Origin: Prorocentrum cordatum
Lineage: Eukaryota > Sar > Dinophyceae > Prorocentrales > Prorocentraceae
Length of the DNA stretch: 64,000 nt
Assembly (NCBI GenBank): GCA_963575745.1
Contig: CAUYUJ010011547.1
Coordinates: forward strand, 178,708-242,707
Direction: 5' to 3'
A model generated the notes under the pieces. That model was not told the origin of the DNA, did no database searches, and saw only the letters and a program-made list of their open reading frames with translations. Made by a program: the position numbers and the translations under genes. This document shows, piece after piece, positions 31,135-41,757 of this stretch. Position 1 is the first letter of the stretch; every line of letters starts with the position of its first letter.

Positions 31135-31700
31135 CAGGTCTCTTGGATGCCTCTCGGAGTCTCTTGGGGTGTTTGGGTGTTTGGGGGGCCTCGTGGTGGT
31201 CGTGGGGGCCTCTTGAAGCGTCTTGGGTGCTTCAGGGGAGCCTCTCTGGGCCTCTCGAGGGACCGTAGGAGAAGCCCCTTGGGGGCTTTTTCGGGGGGGG
31301 GGCATCTTGGGGGCTTCTTGGGGCCTCCTGGATGCCTTTGGGGCCCTCTTGGGGCACTCTTGGGAGCCTCGGGGACCAGCTTGGAGGAGATCGATCAAAG
31401 GGGGGGAGCTCGTTCATTGCCCCCCCCCCCCCCAGAGGTCAACATGTGGCCAGAACCTGAGTCAAATCAATGATGTTGGCCTTCTCGCCGAGGCCATCTT
31501 GGAAGCTCTAACCCTTCGCGAAACCTCCCGTCCAGAACCACGGGGAGTGGGGAGGGGGAGGGGTCAAGACACCCTCCTAGATGACAAGTCGTCTAGCTCT
31601 CTTTGGGCTCCTTGGCAGCGTCTTGGGGCCCCCAGGGCCTCTTGGGGGGCTTTGGGGGGCCTCTTGGGGCGGGAGGGGGGGTAGTCGATTGCGGCTCCCC
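31135..31700. repeat. CTTGG minisatellite, copy A
   Basis: Same family as 3,545-3,962. A unique segment with CAACATGTGGCCAGAACC lies at 31,437-31,600. Counterparts in copy B: 48,830-49,300 and 51,040-51,130. Confidence 0.75.
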
Positions 31701-32480
31701 CCTCGGAGGCCACGATCCTCGTGAGGGGTGTCGAAAAATGGCCCTCCCTTGGAGTGCTCTGGTGACTTCTCCTGGGACCTTGCCGAGGTACTTTTCGTCC
31801 GGGGGCCCCCAGGGGCCGCTCCGCGCGCGCGAACTAGAAATGTTGTTAACCAGTTACCGGAGATTTTAGCACGCCTCTGGCGCGTTGGGCCGGCGAATTT
31901 CAAGGTCCTAGGCTTCGCTTTTCTGGTCGCTGGCCAAATTACGTATGATGGGGGCTATCGGTGGCCATGTTTCAATTACCCGCAGGTTCTGAATCCAGAA
32001 GACGATGGTGAGTAGGAAAGACTTGAGGAGGAATTTGAATTCAAATAGCTGGCAGTGCGCTCCTTCGCAGCACATGCCTGGAGGTGGGAATGATAATGCC
32101 CGAGGGAGGAAGGAAGCAGGAGGAAATGGAGGACGAGGAGCGGAGGTGGCTCAAATGTCTCATTCCTCTTTTGTTCCTCGCGCGGCGGTTTCGCTACCGG
32201 TGCTAGGTTCGTCCCTGGGTCTGAGGCCGAGGTCCGTTGTGAAAGAGCGGGCTCTTTGTAGAGGCTGGGGGGCGATTGGATGAGTGGATCAAGAGGAGGA
32301 GGAGGAGGAGAACCTCAGGACTTAATACACATTGCCGCATTGCCTGCTTTCAGCGCTGTTCAAATATCCGTAAGGGCTTCTCCCCATGCCGCCGGCCCCC
32401 TGTCTTGGATAATGGGAGATGCAAGAGCTAGATCATGAGGTTTGGGCGCCGCCGTGAAGCAGTGTCGGGACCTGTTTGTT
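31700..32480. other. Conserved non-coding segment of the duplication
   Basis: Matches 51,120-51,915 at roughly 97% over the part I compared (31,870-32,020). It contains the palindrome ATTTGAATTCAAAT (32,034-32,047). No convincing ORF. Confidence 0.6.
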
Positions 32481-32800
32481 TTTCGACCCTTACCCTACGG
32501 ATCTGCGTCAGGGATGCCACCGAATTTCAGACGCGTGGCAAACTCCCCTGTGTTTTTGGACCCTGGCACTGCGGATCTGCGTGAGGGGTGCCGCCGAATT
32601 TCAGAAATGTGGCAAACTCCCCTGTGTTTTTGGACCCTGACCCTGCCGATCTGCGTGAGGGGTGCCGCCGAATTTCAGAAATGTGGCAAATCCCTTGTGT
32701 TTTTTGACCCTGACCCTGCGGATCTGCGTGAGGGGTGCCACCGAATTTCAGAAATGTGGCACATCCCCTGTGTCTTTTTCCCAACCATCCTGTGGTGTTG
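32480..32800. repeat. 73-bp satellite, copy A part 1
   Basis: About four units carrying GATCTGCGTGAGGGGTGCC and TTTCAGAAATGTGGCAAA. Confidence 0.9.
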
Positions 32801-32865
32801 GGTCCTCGTTTTGAAGAGACAGCGCCCGCGTCCTCACTCCTCTCCTCCTCCCCCCCTCCTCCCTC

Positions 32866-32960
32866 CTCCCACCATCATCATCATCGTCAACATCATCATC
32901 GTCATCATCATCGTCATCGTCATCGTCATCATCATCAGCACCAACATGGTCGTCATCATC
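32866..32960. repeat. (ATC/GTC)n trinucleotide array
   Basis: CATCATCATCGTCAACATCA-type repeats between the two satellites. Confidence 0.9.
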
Positions 32961-34325
32961 ACCATCACCCTCCGCATGCCTCTATTTCGGCACACCCATC
33001 ACACGGTTCGTGGTCCCGTAGGGAGCTCCACCGAAGGCCCCAGTGGCAGGGTTCGCATGGCGGCCCCGCCCCATTTTGGCGCACCCCTCACACGGTTCGT
33101 GGCCCCATAGGGAGCTCCACCGAAGGCCCCAGTGGCAGGGTTCGCATGGCGGCCCCGCCCATTTTGGCGCACCCCTCACAAGGTTCGTGGCCCCATAGGG
33201 AGCTCCACTAAAGGCCTCAGTGGCAGGGTTCGCATGGCGGCCCCGCCTCATTTTGGCGCACCCCTCACACGGTTCGTGGCCCCATAGGGAGCTCCACCGA
33301 AGGCGTCAGTGGCAGGGTTCGCATGGCGGCCCCGCCCCATTTGGGCGCACCCCTCACACGGTTCGTGGTCCCGTAGGGAGCTCCACCGAAGGCCCCAGTG
33401 GCAGGGTTCGCATGGCGGCCCCGCCCCATTTTGGCGCACCCCTCACACCATAGGGAGCTCCACCGAAGGCCCCAGTGGCAGGGTTCGCATGGCGGCCCCG
33501 CCTCATTTTGGCGCACCCCTCACACGGTTCGTGGCCCCATAGGGAGCTCCACCGAAGGCCCCAGTGGCAGGGTTCGCATGGCGGCCCCGCCCCATTTTGG
33601 CGCACCCCTCACACGGTTCGTGGCCCCATAGGGAGCTCCACCGAAGGCCCCAGTGGCAGGGTTCGCATGGCGGCCCCGCCCCATTGTGGCGCACCCCTCA
33701 CACGGTTCGTTGCCCCATTCCACCGAACAGTGCAGGGTTCGCATCGCCCATTTGGCGCACCCCTCACGGTTCAGGGAGCTCCACCGGCCCCAGTGGCAAG
33801 GTTCGCAGGCGGCCCCGCCCCAGTGCAGTGGCACCCCACACGCGGTTCGCACATTTTTGCCACAAGGGAGCTCCACCGAAGGCCCCAGTGGCAGGGGCAT
33901 TTTCGCATGGCCCCACCCCATTTGTGGCGCACCCCTCACACGGTTCGTGGCCCCATAGGGAGCTCCACCGAAGGCCCCAGTGGCAGGGTTCGCATGGCGG
34001 CCCCGCCCCATTTTGGCGCACCCCTCACACGGTTCGTGGCCCCATAGGGCGCTCCACCGAAGGCCCCAGTGGCAGGGTTCGCATGGCGGCCCCGCCTCAT
34101 TGTGGCGCACCCCTCACACGGTTCGTGGCCCCATAGGTGAGCTCCACCGAAGGCCCCAGTGGCAGGGTTCGCATGGCGGCCCCGCCCCATATTGGCGCAC
34201 CCCTCACACGGTTCGTGGCCCCGCAGGGACATAGGGAGCTCCACCGAAGGCCTCAGTGGCAGGGTTCGCATGGCGGCCCCGCCCCAGTGTGGCGCACCCC
34301 TCACACGGTTCGTGGCCACATTGGG
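32960..34325. repeat. 89-bp satellite, about 15 units
   Basis: Units of 89 bp containing CCATTTTGGCGCACCCCTCA, GTTCGTGGCCCCATAGGGAG and CTCCACCGAAGGCCCCAGTG. One unit has a 12-bp deletion (33,450) and the part at 33,715-33,930 is degenerate. It is the reverse complement of the 90-bp satellite at 46,600-48,490. Confidence 0.95.
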
Positions 34326-34389
34326 AATTCCTTTTGCTTCGTCCCACCTGCCCTGCGGTATTCACGTTTGCAAATGGTTGGGTCCTTCG

Positions 34390-34880
34390 CCAGGATAATT
34401 GAACCCTGACCCTGCCGATCTGTATGAGGGGTGCCGCTCAATTTTAGAAATGTGGCAAATTCTCCTTGTTTTTGGACCCTGACCCTGCCGATCTGCGTGA
34501 GGGGTGCCACCGAATTTTAGAAATGTGGCAAATCCCATTTGTTTTTGGACCCTGACCCCGCAGATCTGCGTGAGGGGTGCCACCGGATTTCAGAAATGTG
34601 GCAAATCCGATGTGTTTTTGGACCCTGACCCCCGCAGATCTGCGTGAGGGGTGCCACCGAATGTCAGAAATGTGGCAAATCCGATGTGTTTTCAGACCCT
34701 GACCCCACCGATCTGCGTGAGGGGTGCCGGCAAATTTCAGAAATGTAGCAAATCCCCTGTGTTTTTGGATTCTGACCCCGCCGATCTGCATGAGGGGTGC
34801 CACCGGATTTCAGAAATGTGGCAAATCACCTGTGTTTTTGGACCCTGACCCTGCCGATCTGCGTGAGGAGTGTCAATGTT
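34390..34880. repeat. 73-bp satellite, copy A part 2
   Basis: ATCTGCGTGAGGGGTG starts at 34,491, 34,564, 34,638, 34,711, 34,784 and 34,857, giving 73-74-bp spacing. Confidence 0.95.
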
Positions 34881-34904
34881 TACCCACCCCAGCAATTCAG
34901 AGCA

Positions 34905-36349
34905 TACGCTCAGGGCGTGGTAAAAATGCCCGTTTTGGGCCTCCCCCCCTCGCGCGGTCCATCAACAAGGAACAGTAAGCAGCAATAAGTCAACAAAGAA
35001 CAGCAAGCAGCAAGAAGCAGAACTGTAACAGTGGGAACTGGAAGCTGCAACTGGTACAGGAAACTGCGAACCTTCGGCCTACAGCCTGGTGGCCCCACAA
35101 GGGGGCCGGCGGATTCTAGCTTGCTGCATGAGCGTTGCGCGACCGCGACGTACCATCACCGTGCGTGAAGTATTGTGCGTGTGCGGCCGGCCTATTTGTG
35201 CTCTGAGGCTGGACCTTGGCCTCGAGGCGGACAGCTCTTTTTCTCTCCTTTCTCTCTCTCTTTCTCTCGGATCCTCCCTCCCTCCCCTCCTCCCTCCCTC
35301 CCTCCCTCCCTCCCTCCGCCTCCTCCAGAAAGCCGCGCAGGTTTCCTTCGCAGCCGTTGGTACGAAGAATGCAACGATTTCTCCGAGGCACTGCGCAGCT
35401 GTTCAGATGCATCGCAGATGTGCATTACGAGCTGCCGAACCATATGCCGATGCGCCGTCTAGGCGCAGCCTTTTCTTGTCCTGTCCAGGAGGTTTTTAAC
35501 ACGGACCAGAACACAACAAAATAATCAAACATATTTGACAGTGATAGCGGGGTGTCCCCGCATGATCCAGATTTAGCCGCGAGATGCATTTTGTATTGCG
35601 TTTTGACAGGGATTATGGCACTGCGCGCAACAGGCAATATGCTGACACCCCCGCCGTCCCTGTCCAAAAACAATACAAATTGCTCGCGGGCCTCACGAAC
35701 ATGACTCAAGACTTTGGCCCCAAGTGTACTTTGTGGACAGGGATGGTGGAGAGGGGCGCATCGGGTTGGTTGCGCATGCTCCGAGTTTAGAGGCACTGTG
35801 TGATCTGTATTGTTCTTTGACAGGGATGGTTGGGGGGGTGTGAGCATAGGGTCGGCATGGTTCCTAGTTGGCTGCCGGTCGCCTGGGGGAGGGGGTGTAG
35901 AGTAGTAGGGAATTGTGATGAACCCTTCCCCGAAGGAGAAGAAGGGGTGCTGGAAGAGGAAACTCCCTGAACCACTCACGCCCTGATGGGCTGGTGGGAT
36001 GCGTGGCTGAGGCTCGTCGTGGCCTGAAACGCCACTTCGTTCCCTGGCCAGCATTCCTCACGATGACTGTACGGAGAAAGAGTTCCAGAGACATGTCAGA
36101 GCGTCCCGGAGCAGTCTGGAACGGCCGCGGCCTCCCGTGCGTACACTCTCCAGGCCCGCCTGCTGTCAGGGATTCACGACTTATCTAGCGTTGGCCAGAG
36201 GGTATCGGGGATTGGAGGGTGGGAGAGTGGGCCTGGGCGAATGTTCGGCCAGGGGATTTTTGCGGGCGGGGGTGCAGGAAGAGGCGTGGATGTTCGACAC
36301 CCGCCGCGACAGACCTAGCCATGTGGGATCCGCCCAGCGCAGCCAGCCA
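34905..36349. promoter_or_regulatory. Upstream region of MDH copy 1
   Basis: Contains one ~0.4-kb unit with a (CCCT)n run (35,095-35,500) and then about 830 bp that differ from the copy-B counterpart (56,340-57,169) at only eight positions, five of them within 12 bp at the left edge. About 450 bp (35,541-35,990) are identical. The motif TTTGACAGGGAT or close variants occurs in both orientations (35,600-35,835). A pyrimidine-containing CTGCTGTCAG near 36,163-36,172 could accept a spliced leader. No established core promoter is visible. Confidence 0.4.
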
Positions 36350-37280
36350 ATGGGCAACGCAAGGTCCTCAAAGCCCGCCGCGGACGCAGCAATGGGCAGC
36401 TTCAAGGTCTGCGTGGTGGGCGGCGCGGGCGGCATCGGGCAGCCCCTGTCGCTGCTGATGACCATGGACCCCAACGTGTCGGAGCTGTGCGTGTACGACC
36501 TGACCCTGGCCATGGTGCCCGCAGAGGGCGTGGCGGCCGACCTCTCCCACCTCAACCACAAGGCCTCGGTCAAGGGCTACGCCTTCGACAAGGACGATCG
36601 CGCCATCGACAAGGCCGAGGAGTGCCTCACCGGCTGCAGCCTGGTGCTTGTGCCCGCGGGCGTCCCGCGCAAGCCCGGCCAGGACCGAAAGGACCTGCTG
36701 AACATCAACGCGGGCATTGCCAAAAACATCGTGGAGGCCTGCGCCAAGTTCTGCCCCGACGCCGTCGTGGCCCTCATCGTCAACCCCGTGAACTCGGTGG
36801 TGCCAGCGATGTGCGAGCTCTGGAAGAAGAGAGGTCTGAGCCCGAAGAAGATCGTCGGCATCACGACGCTGGACTGCGTGCGGGCGGAGAAGTTTGTGCA
36901 CGAGGTCACCGGGCAGCCCTTCGGCGGCATATCCATCCCTGTCGTCGGGGGGCACGCGGGCACCACGATCCTGCCGCTCTTCTCCCAGGACGCGGCGGGG
37001 GCGACCATCCCGGCGGACAAGATCCCCGACCTGGACAAGAAGGTGCAGGACGCCGGCACCGTCGTGGTGGCCGCGAAGAACGGCAAGGGCAACGCCACCC
37101 TCTCGATGGCTTTCGCGGGTGCTCGCCTCGGCAGGGCCGTGCTGTCCGGCCTGGCCGGCACGCCCGTGACGGAGCGCGCCTACGTGGAGTCCACGGTCAC
37201 GGACTTGCCGTATTTTGCCTCAAGGTTACCTTCGGCAAGGGTGGCGTGGAGACCGTACACGACCTGGGGCCCCTGAGCGA
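36350..37280 (+). pseudogene. MDH: Malate dehydrogenase copy 1, C-terminus lost
   Basis: Encodes NAD-dependent malate dehydrogenase (malate + NAD+ to oxaloacetate + NADH) through about residue 289, including the Rossmann motif GGAGGIGQP and the catalytic HAGTT. It then fails. Relative to copy 2 one C is missing near 37,221, which shifts the frame. Homology stops at 37,280, where a tandem-duplication junction replaces the last third of the final exon region with repeat DNA, and the shifted frame stops at 37,276. I counted 18 differences from copy 2 over 931 bp, several of them amino-acid changes (for example SPKK for NPKK, PFGG for PLGG). Without its C-terminal helices the product is unlikely to fold. 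Whether it is transcribed cannot be seen. Confidence 0.85.
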
Positions 37281-37293
37281 CCTGGGGCCCCTG
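37281..37293. other. Tandem-duplication junction with filler
   Basis: After the last MDH-homologous base (37,280) comes CCTGGGGCCCCTG, an exact repeat of 37,263-37,275, and then the start of copy B (CTGGTTCTGATGAC, matching 28,970). Confidence 0.75.
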
Positions 37294-37383
37294 GTTCTGA
37301 TGACGTTATTTTGGCCGCAGGTGTTGCGGGTTGCGTTTGGGCCCCCCCCCCAACTGGCAGCGGACCTCCTGGGGCTGCCCCTT

Positions 37384-37529
37384 TGTGAAAGCGAGAGTGC
37401 TGGATGGCCCAGCGTTTGCCCCTCGCCTCACTCGTTTCCTATCCGTAAACATTGCGGTTCCCAGGGCCCTTGAGTCTCAGGCGACATACGGAAAATACGA
37501 GCGCCTCTTTCAGAAGTGGCATCTTCACA
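37384..37529 (+). repeat. 5' LTR (146 bp)
   Basis: Starts TG and ends CA. It aligns without gaps to 45,411-45,556 with 10 mismatches (93% identity), clustered in the last 50 bp. Confidence 0.9.
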
Positions 37530-37530
37530 T

Positions 37531-37543
37531 TGGTAGCAGGAGC
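37531..37543 (+). promoter_or_regulatory. Primer binding site, initiator-Met tRNA type
   Basis: TGGTAGCAGGAGC lies one base after the 5' LTR. It is close to TGGTAGCAGAGG, the complement of the 3' end of eukaryotic initiator-Met tRNA, which is the usual copia primer. Confidence 0.7.
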
Positions 37544-37667
37544 TGTTCGACCCACGGACACGACTTCGTCGCAGCGAAGAGAAGCAGCTCGCAGCATCGA
37601 GTTCAGCGGACAGACCGCAACCCCGTAGCACGTACGAGGCTGGAGACAACCAGCAGTTCCGGCGAGG

Positions 37668-38720
37668 ATGGCGCCTAAGATGGAGCCGTCCGATGAACAA
37701 GGAGAGGGCGAGGAAGGACGTACCCAGCAGCCGGGAGGACCACACGTTCCAGCTCCAGCCTTCGACCCAGAGACGATGACGATGAAGGATTATAGGAGGC
37801 GAGTGGCCATATTCAAGATACGAGCCAGACTGCCCCTCGAGAGGCAGGCCGCGGAACTCTACGCAGAACTGAAGGGCGACGCCTGGGTACACGCAGAGGA
37901 CCTCGACCCGACCGAGCTTCAGAATGACGAAGGGGTCCAAGTGCTGCTCGATTTCCTGGCAGACAAGTTTGATGACGAGAAGGTGATGGAGCTCGGGTCC
38001 GAGCTCAAGACCTTCTTCACCCGCATGCGCCGCGACAGCGGCGAGGATGTCAGGGCCTGCATCAACCGCTTCGATGCGCAGGTCTCAAGGCTCAAGACGA
38101 TGCAGATCGAGTTCCCAGATCAGGCGCTGGCGTGGTTGATCATGTGGTGGCTAGGCTTGCCGCCAGATCGAGAAGTTGGAGTGCTGAACGCCAATCAGAA
38201 TAAGTACGAGCTCAAGCCTTTACAGAAGCAGACGTTGCTTAACGTGAAGGACGCCAAAGCACTGGGCAAGCACAACCCCCAGATACCAGCACCCATGACA
38301 CCACTAGCGCCCAGAGTTCCACCAGCTCGACCTCGACGATGGGGAGCTCACCTCACGAGAACGACGAAGAGGAGGATTTCGAGGCGCACGAGACCCAGGT
38401 GGACGACGAGGACCTGCCGGGGGAGTTGCTCGAGGGGCACGATGAAGCGGGGGCCGAAGTTTACGAGCTAGAGAAGATGCTCGCCAGAGCGAAGGACAGA
38501 CAGAAGGATGCCAAACACGCCAGAGGTTTCTATCATCGAGATCGGCCGCCGGGACCTGGGCGCGGACCTGGCAAAGGACCTGGCGGCAAGGGCAGTTGCG
38601 GAGGCGGCGAGGGGCCCGGCGGCAAGGGCTCGGACCGCATCAAGAAGCTGAAGGCGAGAACTCACTGCGCAGTGAGCCAGAAGTTGGGGCACTGGAAGGG
38701 CGACCCCGAGTGTTCAGGGG
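37668..38720 (+). pseudogene. copia gag with degenerate zinc knuckle
   Basis: The ATG at 37,668 opens a 267-residue frame: a charged, Pro-rich lead, then a helical capsid-like region (DYRRRVAIFKIRARLP to about DQALAWLIMWWLGLPP). The frame is lost near 38,340-38,470 and continues in another frame with a Gly/Lys-rich basic tract and a zinc-knuckle remnant (HCAVSQKLGHWKGDPEC), in which the second Cys of C-x2-C is replaced. Gag would package element RNA in virus-like particles. The broken frame and missing Cys show decay. Confidence 0.75.
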
Positions 38721-38779
38721 CGCCGAGCAAGGCGCACATGACGACCGCCGTCGACCACGACGAGGAAGACCAGGGATCC

Positions 38780-39787
38780 AAGCAGTATCCCACGAGCTGG
38801 AGCAGCAAAGAGAAACAGATCGAGAAGCAGACGTTCTTCATCAACAACAGCGTGCTGATGACAGGCGCGGGCACCATGAACGTCATCATGGCTGCGAAGG
38901 AGGAGCTGCTGCAGCAGTGCGGCGGCAAGCTGCCATCAGACTCGCGCTGCTCCAAGTCCGTTGGAGGGCAGGCGTGGCGCAAGGACATCGAGAAGCGGCT
39001 CGCGGTGGCGCGCCTCGGGCCGATCGAGTTCGGCGAACGTGAAATTGTCAGGTTCGGCGCCGGGAAGCCAGTCGCGAGCGCGATCGGAGCGCTGGCGCCG
39101 CTCGCCGTGCGTGGACGCCCCCTCGCGCTGAGGACCTCCGTCGCGCCGTGCCTGGTCCCCGCGCTGCTATCGCAGGAGGCCCCTGGTCAGCTGGGGGCAG
39201 CGCGCGACCGCGAGGTGGAGGCTGGCAAGAGCGCCATGACGTTCAGGAAGCTGGGAGTCTCCATCCTCGAGCTCGGGCAGACCAAGAGCGGACGTCCGAG
39301 TTTCGACGTGCTGGAGTTCGACGGGGCTCACATTTTCACCATGGCTCCAGACATGGGCCCCGGCCAGACAGAGATCAGGCTGCTTCCGCCATCGCAGCGC
39401 CGGTGGAAAGAACTTGGCGGGAACCCCGTCCCCATCGCTCGCGGGATCATCGCGCTCTGGAGGCCTCCCAAGCACAGGTGCGAGATATTCCCAGCGGGCC
39501 TCCAGCGGGGCCCGACGGGGCCCCGCGCCAACCGCGTTAAGAGCGACCCGGATCGCGAGGAGCTGAACTTCAACATCATGAGGGATTCGACGCAGTACGA
39601 GCTAAACTTCAGCAACTTCGAGAGCGATCCGAATCATTGCGAACTAAACTTCAGAAAGCCTCATGAGCACCCCAACGAAAACCCATTACGGACAAGTTTC
39701 GGGAAAAGGATAAGCGTGCCGGATTACAGAAACCTATGCAAAAGCAGCAAGCAGAAGCGCCAGCAAGATGCGTGCGATTCGATATAG
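38780..39787 (+). pseudogene. copia aspartic protease region, catalytic motif altered
   Basis: Continues the frame of the zinc-knuckle part. The protease signature reads DSRCSKSVGGQAW at 38,939 onward, where the family normally has D-S/T-G, so the catalytic-loop Gly is Arg here. Further downstream, LGVSILELGQTKSGRPSFDV-type sequence fits the rest of the fold. The frame ends at 39,787. The enzyme would normally cleave the polyprotein; this copy should be inactive. Confidence 0.65.
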
Positions 39788-39799
39788 CTGGCGGATACG

Positions 39800-40650
39800 A
39801 TGATGAAACAATTCGGCCTCAGCCAACTGTTGTTCAAACCGTTTCAGGTGTTTCTCGAGATCCGTGTTTTCGTTCATGTGATGATGCCTCTCAGCGTGCT
39901 GGGATGGCTCCAGGGTTGGGACATTCTCGATGTCAGATCCAAGAAGAAGTACAACACCGTGGCGCTGATGCGCTGGAAGCAGATCGTCAAGCTAGTGTTC
40001 TTAGCCATCGCGATGACCAGGCGTCCGGCTGCGGCCATCATCTTCCACAACGGGCGCCGCCGCGGCAAGGGGGGGGCCCTCGGGAGGCAGGCCGAGGCGC
40101 CAGCGCCCCGACGACTACTACCACTGGGGACGATGGTCAAGGTGGAGCTGCAGGAGGAGATGGAGAGCAACGGGATGGGGTTCCAAGGTCTGGGCTGCAG
40201 AGAGATGCGCGTGATCCTCAGCGAGCAACGGATCGAGGGCGGCCAGAGTCGCAGAGGAGCTCGAGCCGCGGATCCAGAACTCCGAGGACTCGCCAAGAAG
40301 TCGCGAGCAGAGTTGGCCCAGCTGGCCAAGAAGCGCAACGCGAAGGTAACCGACGACATGTTCAAGGACAAAATCGCGTGCTTGTGCTGGGACAGATACC
40401 GAAGGCAGTCAAGAAGGAGGAGATCAAGGGCGAGGCGCCGCTGCTTACGACTTCGAGAGTTGCTTCAGCGACCAGGAGTGCCTCTTTGGCCTGTCGGAGC
40501 TCAGGAAGGGCGCGACGAGCAAGGCCAGTGGGGCCACAGCCCTCGGACGACTCAGAGAGCGACGAACCAGCAACCAGGAGAGGGAGCTCATCGATCAGCG
40601 GCATGGATATTGCAGCAGAAGACATCGGCGTAGAGGAGGACCAGACTTGA
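39800..40650 (+). pseudogene. copia linker region with SAP-like helices
   Basis: Several frames. One reads a helical Lys-rich stretch (ELRGLAKKSRAELAQLAKKR followed by TDDMFKDKI) that resembles the helix-turn linker seen before the next domain in related dinoflagellate polyproteins, from memory. The rest is unassigned. Confidence 0.4.
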
Positions 40651-40797
40651 AAGATGATAGTTCCGATGGGGAAGAGCAGGCAACAGCAGGAGTGAAGCGA
40701 GAGATGAAGCCGGGACAGCTCGAGCGCTACATGGACATGATCAAGAAGGCAGTCAGTTTTCCTGGCGTGGCAGACCACGTTCGCAGGCGCTTTCCTG

Positions 40798-41545
40798 GTG
40801 AAGCCGCTCGCCTCGGAAGGCAAGGCTATTGTGCAGGACCTCTGCGACGTGTTCAACGTCAAGACCGACTCGAGCTACGTCCTGATGCAGCTCTTCGCAG
40901 GTGAGGCCGTCATCTCAGGGAAGTTCAGTCGAGCAGGACTCAAGGTGTGCGAGCCCGTCAATCAGATATACAACTGCAACCTACGGAGCGCCCAAGATCG
41001 ACGAGAGATCCTAAAGCTCTATCGCACCTGCAGGCCGAAGCTACTCGCGCTGGAGTACCCCTGCACTCTTTGGACGCAGCTCACCAGAGTCAACTATCGA
41101 GGCGAAGCTAGACAACAATAACTACGTCGCCAGCGTCTTCGAGACCGACCCCTACTGGACTTCGCGGAGGAGATCGGTATGATGCAGCTGAACAGCATGC
41201 GAGACATCCTGTTCGAGAACCCTTTGACGTCGGAGGTATTGAAGGAGCAGATCAAGCGCTTGAAGGAGCACCCCCGGGTGAAAGAGGTGAAGGTCGACAT
41301 GTGCCAGTTCAGCTTGCGACGCCGGCAGTCTCACGGACTGGTCAAGAAGCCGACGAAGCTCTTGGTCTCCAATGATTCCCACGTCAAGCGGTTGAGCAAG
41401 CAGCGTGACGGACGTCACCCGCATCGCCAATCGGAAGGAGCTCACAAGGCACAAGGCAGGACGATACACCAGAGAGTTCGCGAAGGCAGTCTTGCAGGCG
41501 TGCCAGCGCAGCAACGTGACCTACATGATGGAGCGCGGAGTCTAC
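40798..41545 (+). pseudogene. C5-methyltransferase-like domain inside the copia element
   Basis: One frame from 40,798, broken only by a TAA at 41,119-41,121, carries in order: LMQLFAGEAVISGKFSRAG (motif I-like SAM-binding loop, FAG at about 40,894), YPCT with the Cys codon at 41,062-41,064 (motif IV-like, the catalytic Cys position) and FENPLTS at about 41,212 (motif VI-like ENP/ENV), followed by KVDMCQFSLR. A frameshift near 41,400-41,450 leads to a final helix (YTREFAKAVLQACQR). These are hallmarks of cytosine-5 DNA methyltransferases, which transfer methyl groups from SAM to DNA. A target-recognition domain is not obvious, so substrate and activity are unknown. It lies between protease and integrase, an unusual place. 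Confidence 0.6.
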
Positions 41546-41757
41546 GCGACCCTCGACTTGATGGATCTCATGGGTGGCGAATCAGACGAGTGGTTCTACT
41601 ACGAGAACGTTGGCGACGTCGCAGAGATACCGGTCAAGTTGCCAGATGGACCCGATTGGAGCCGCGTTGGCAGAAGAAGTGTCGTAGACCTTGAGACCGA
41701 CATTGTGTTGCAAGACTTCGAGGAGGCCGATATCACCGCGGATAGATCAAGGCTAAG

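Larger units (their letters stand above)
28970..37280. repeat. Tandem duplication, copy A
   Basis: 8.3-kb block whose order is repeated in 37,291-37,383 plus 45,557-58,100: ~0.4-kb repeat, GGTTCG array, purine tract, CTTGG array, unique ~0.5 kb (31,700-32,450), 73-bp satellite, a GCTCAGGGCGTGG block, the ~0.4-kb CCCTCC-containing unit, MDH upstream region and MDH. It ends inside the MDH coding sequence. Confidence 0.8.

Noticed and set aside
29822-31473. Long Ser/Pro/Leu- or Gly/Arg/Glu-rich ORFs
   Set aside because: Pure low-complexity translation of a purine tract. All frames are open because G/A-only DNA gives few stop codons.
32052-32075. U6 snRNA-like 5' hairpin (GTGCGCTCCTTCGCAGCACA)
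   Set aside because: The hairpin resembles U6, but the essential downstream ACAGAGA and AGC motifs are missing.
32960-34325. CCATTTTGGC in every 89-bp unit as a spliced-leader relic
   Set aside because: Only ten bases match, the flanks do not fit the leader on either side, and the unit is a homogenised satellite.
36137-36349. N-terminal extension of MDH (71 residues) as a transit peptide
   Set aside because: The frame is open in both copies, but two out-of-frame ATGs lie within it and the sequence has no clear transit-peptide pattern. Kept only as an alternative start.
37374-37383. Target-site duplication of the copia element
   Set aside because: The flanks (CCCTT and CCCCC) are only partly alike and both lie in C-rich DNA, so no duplication can be claimed.
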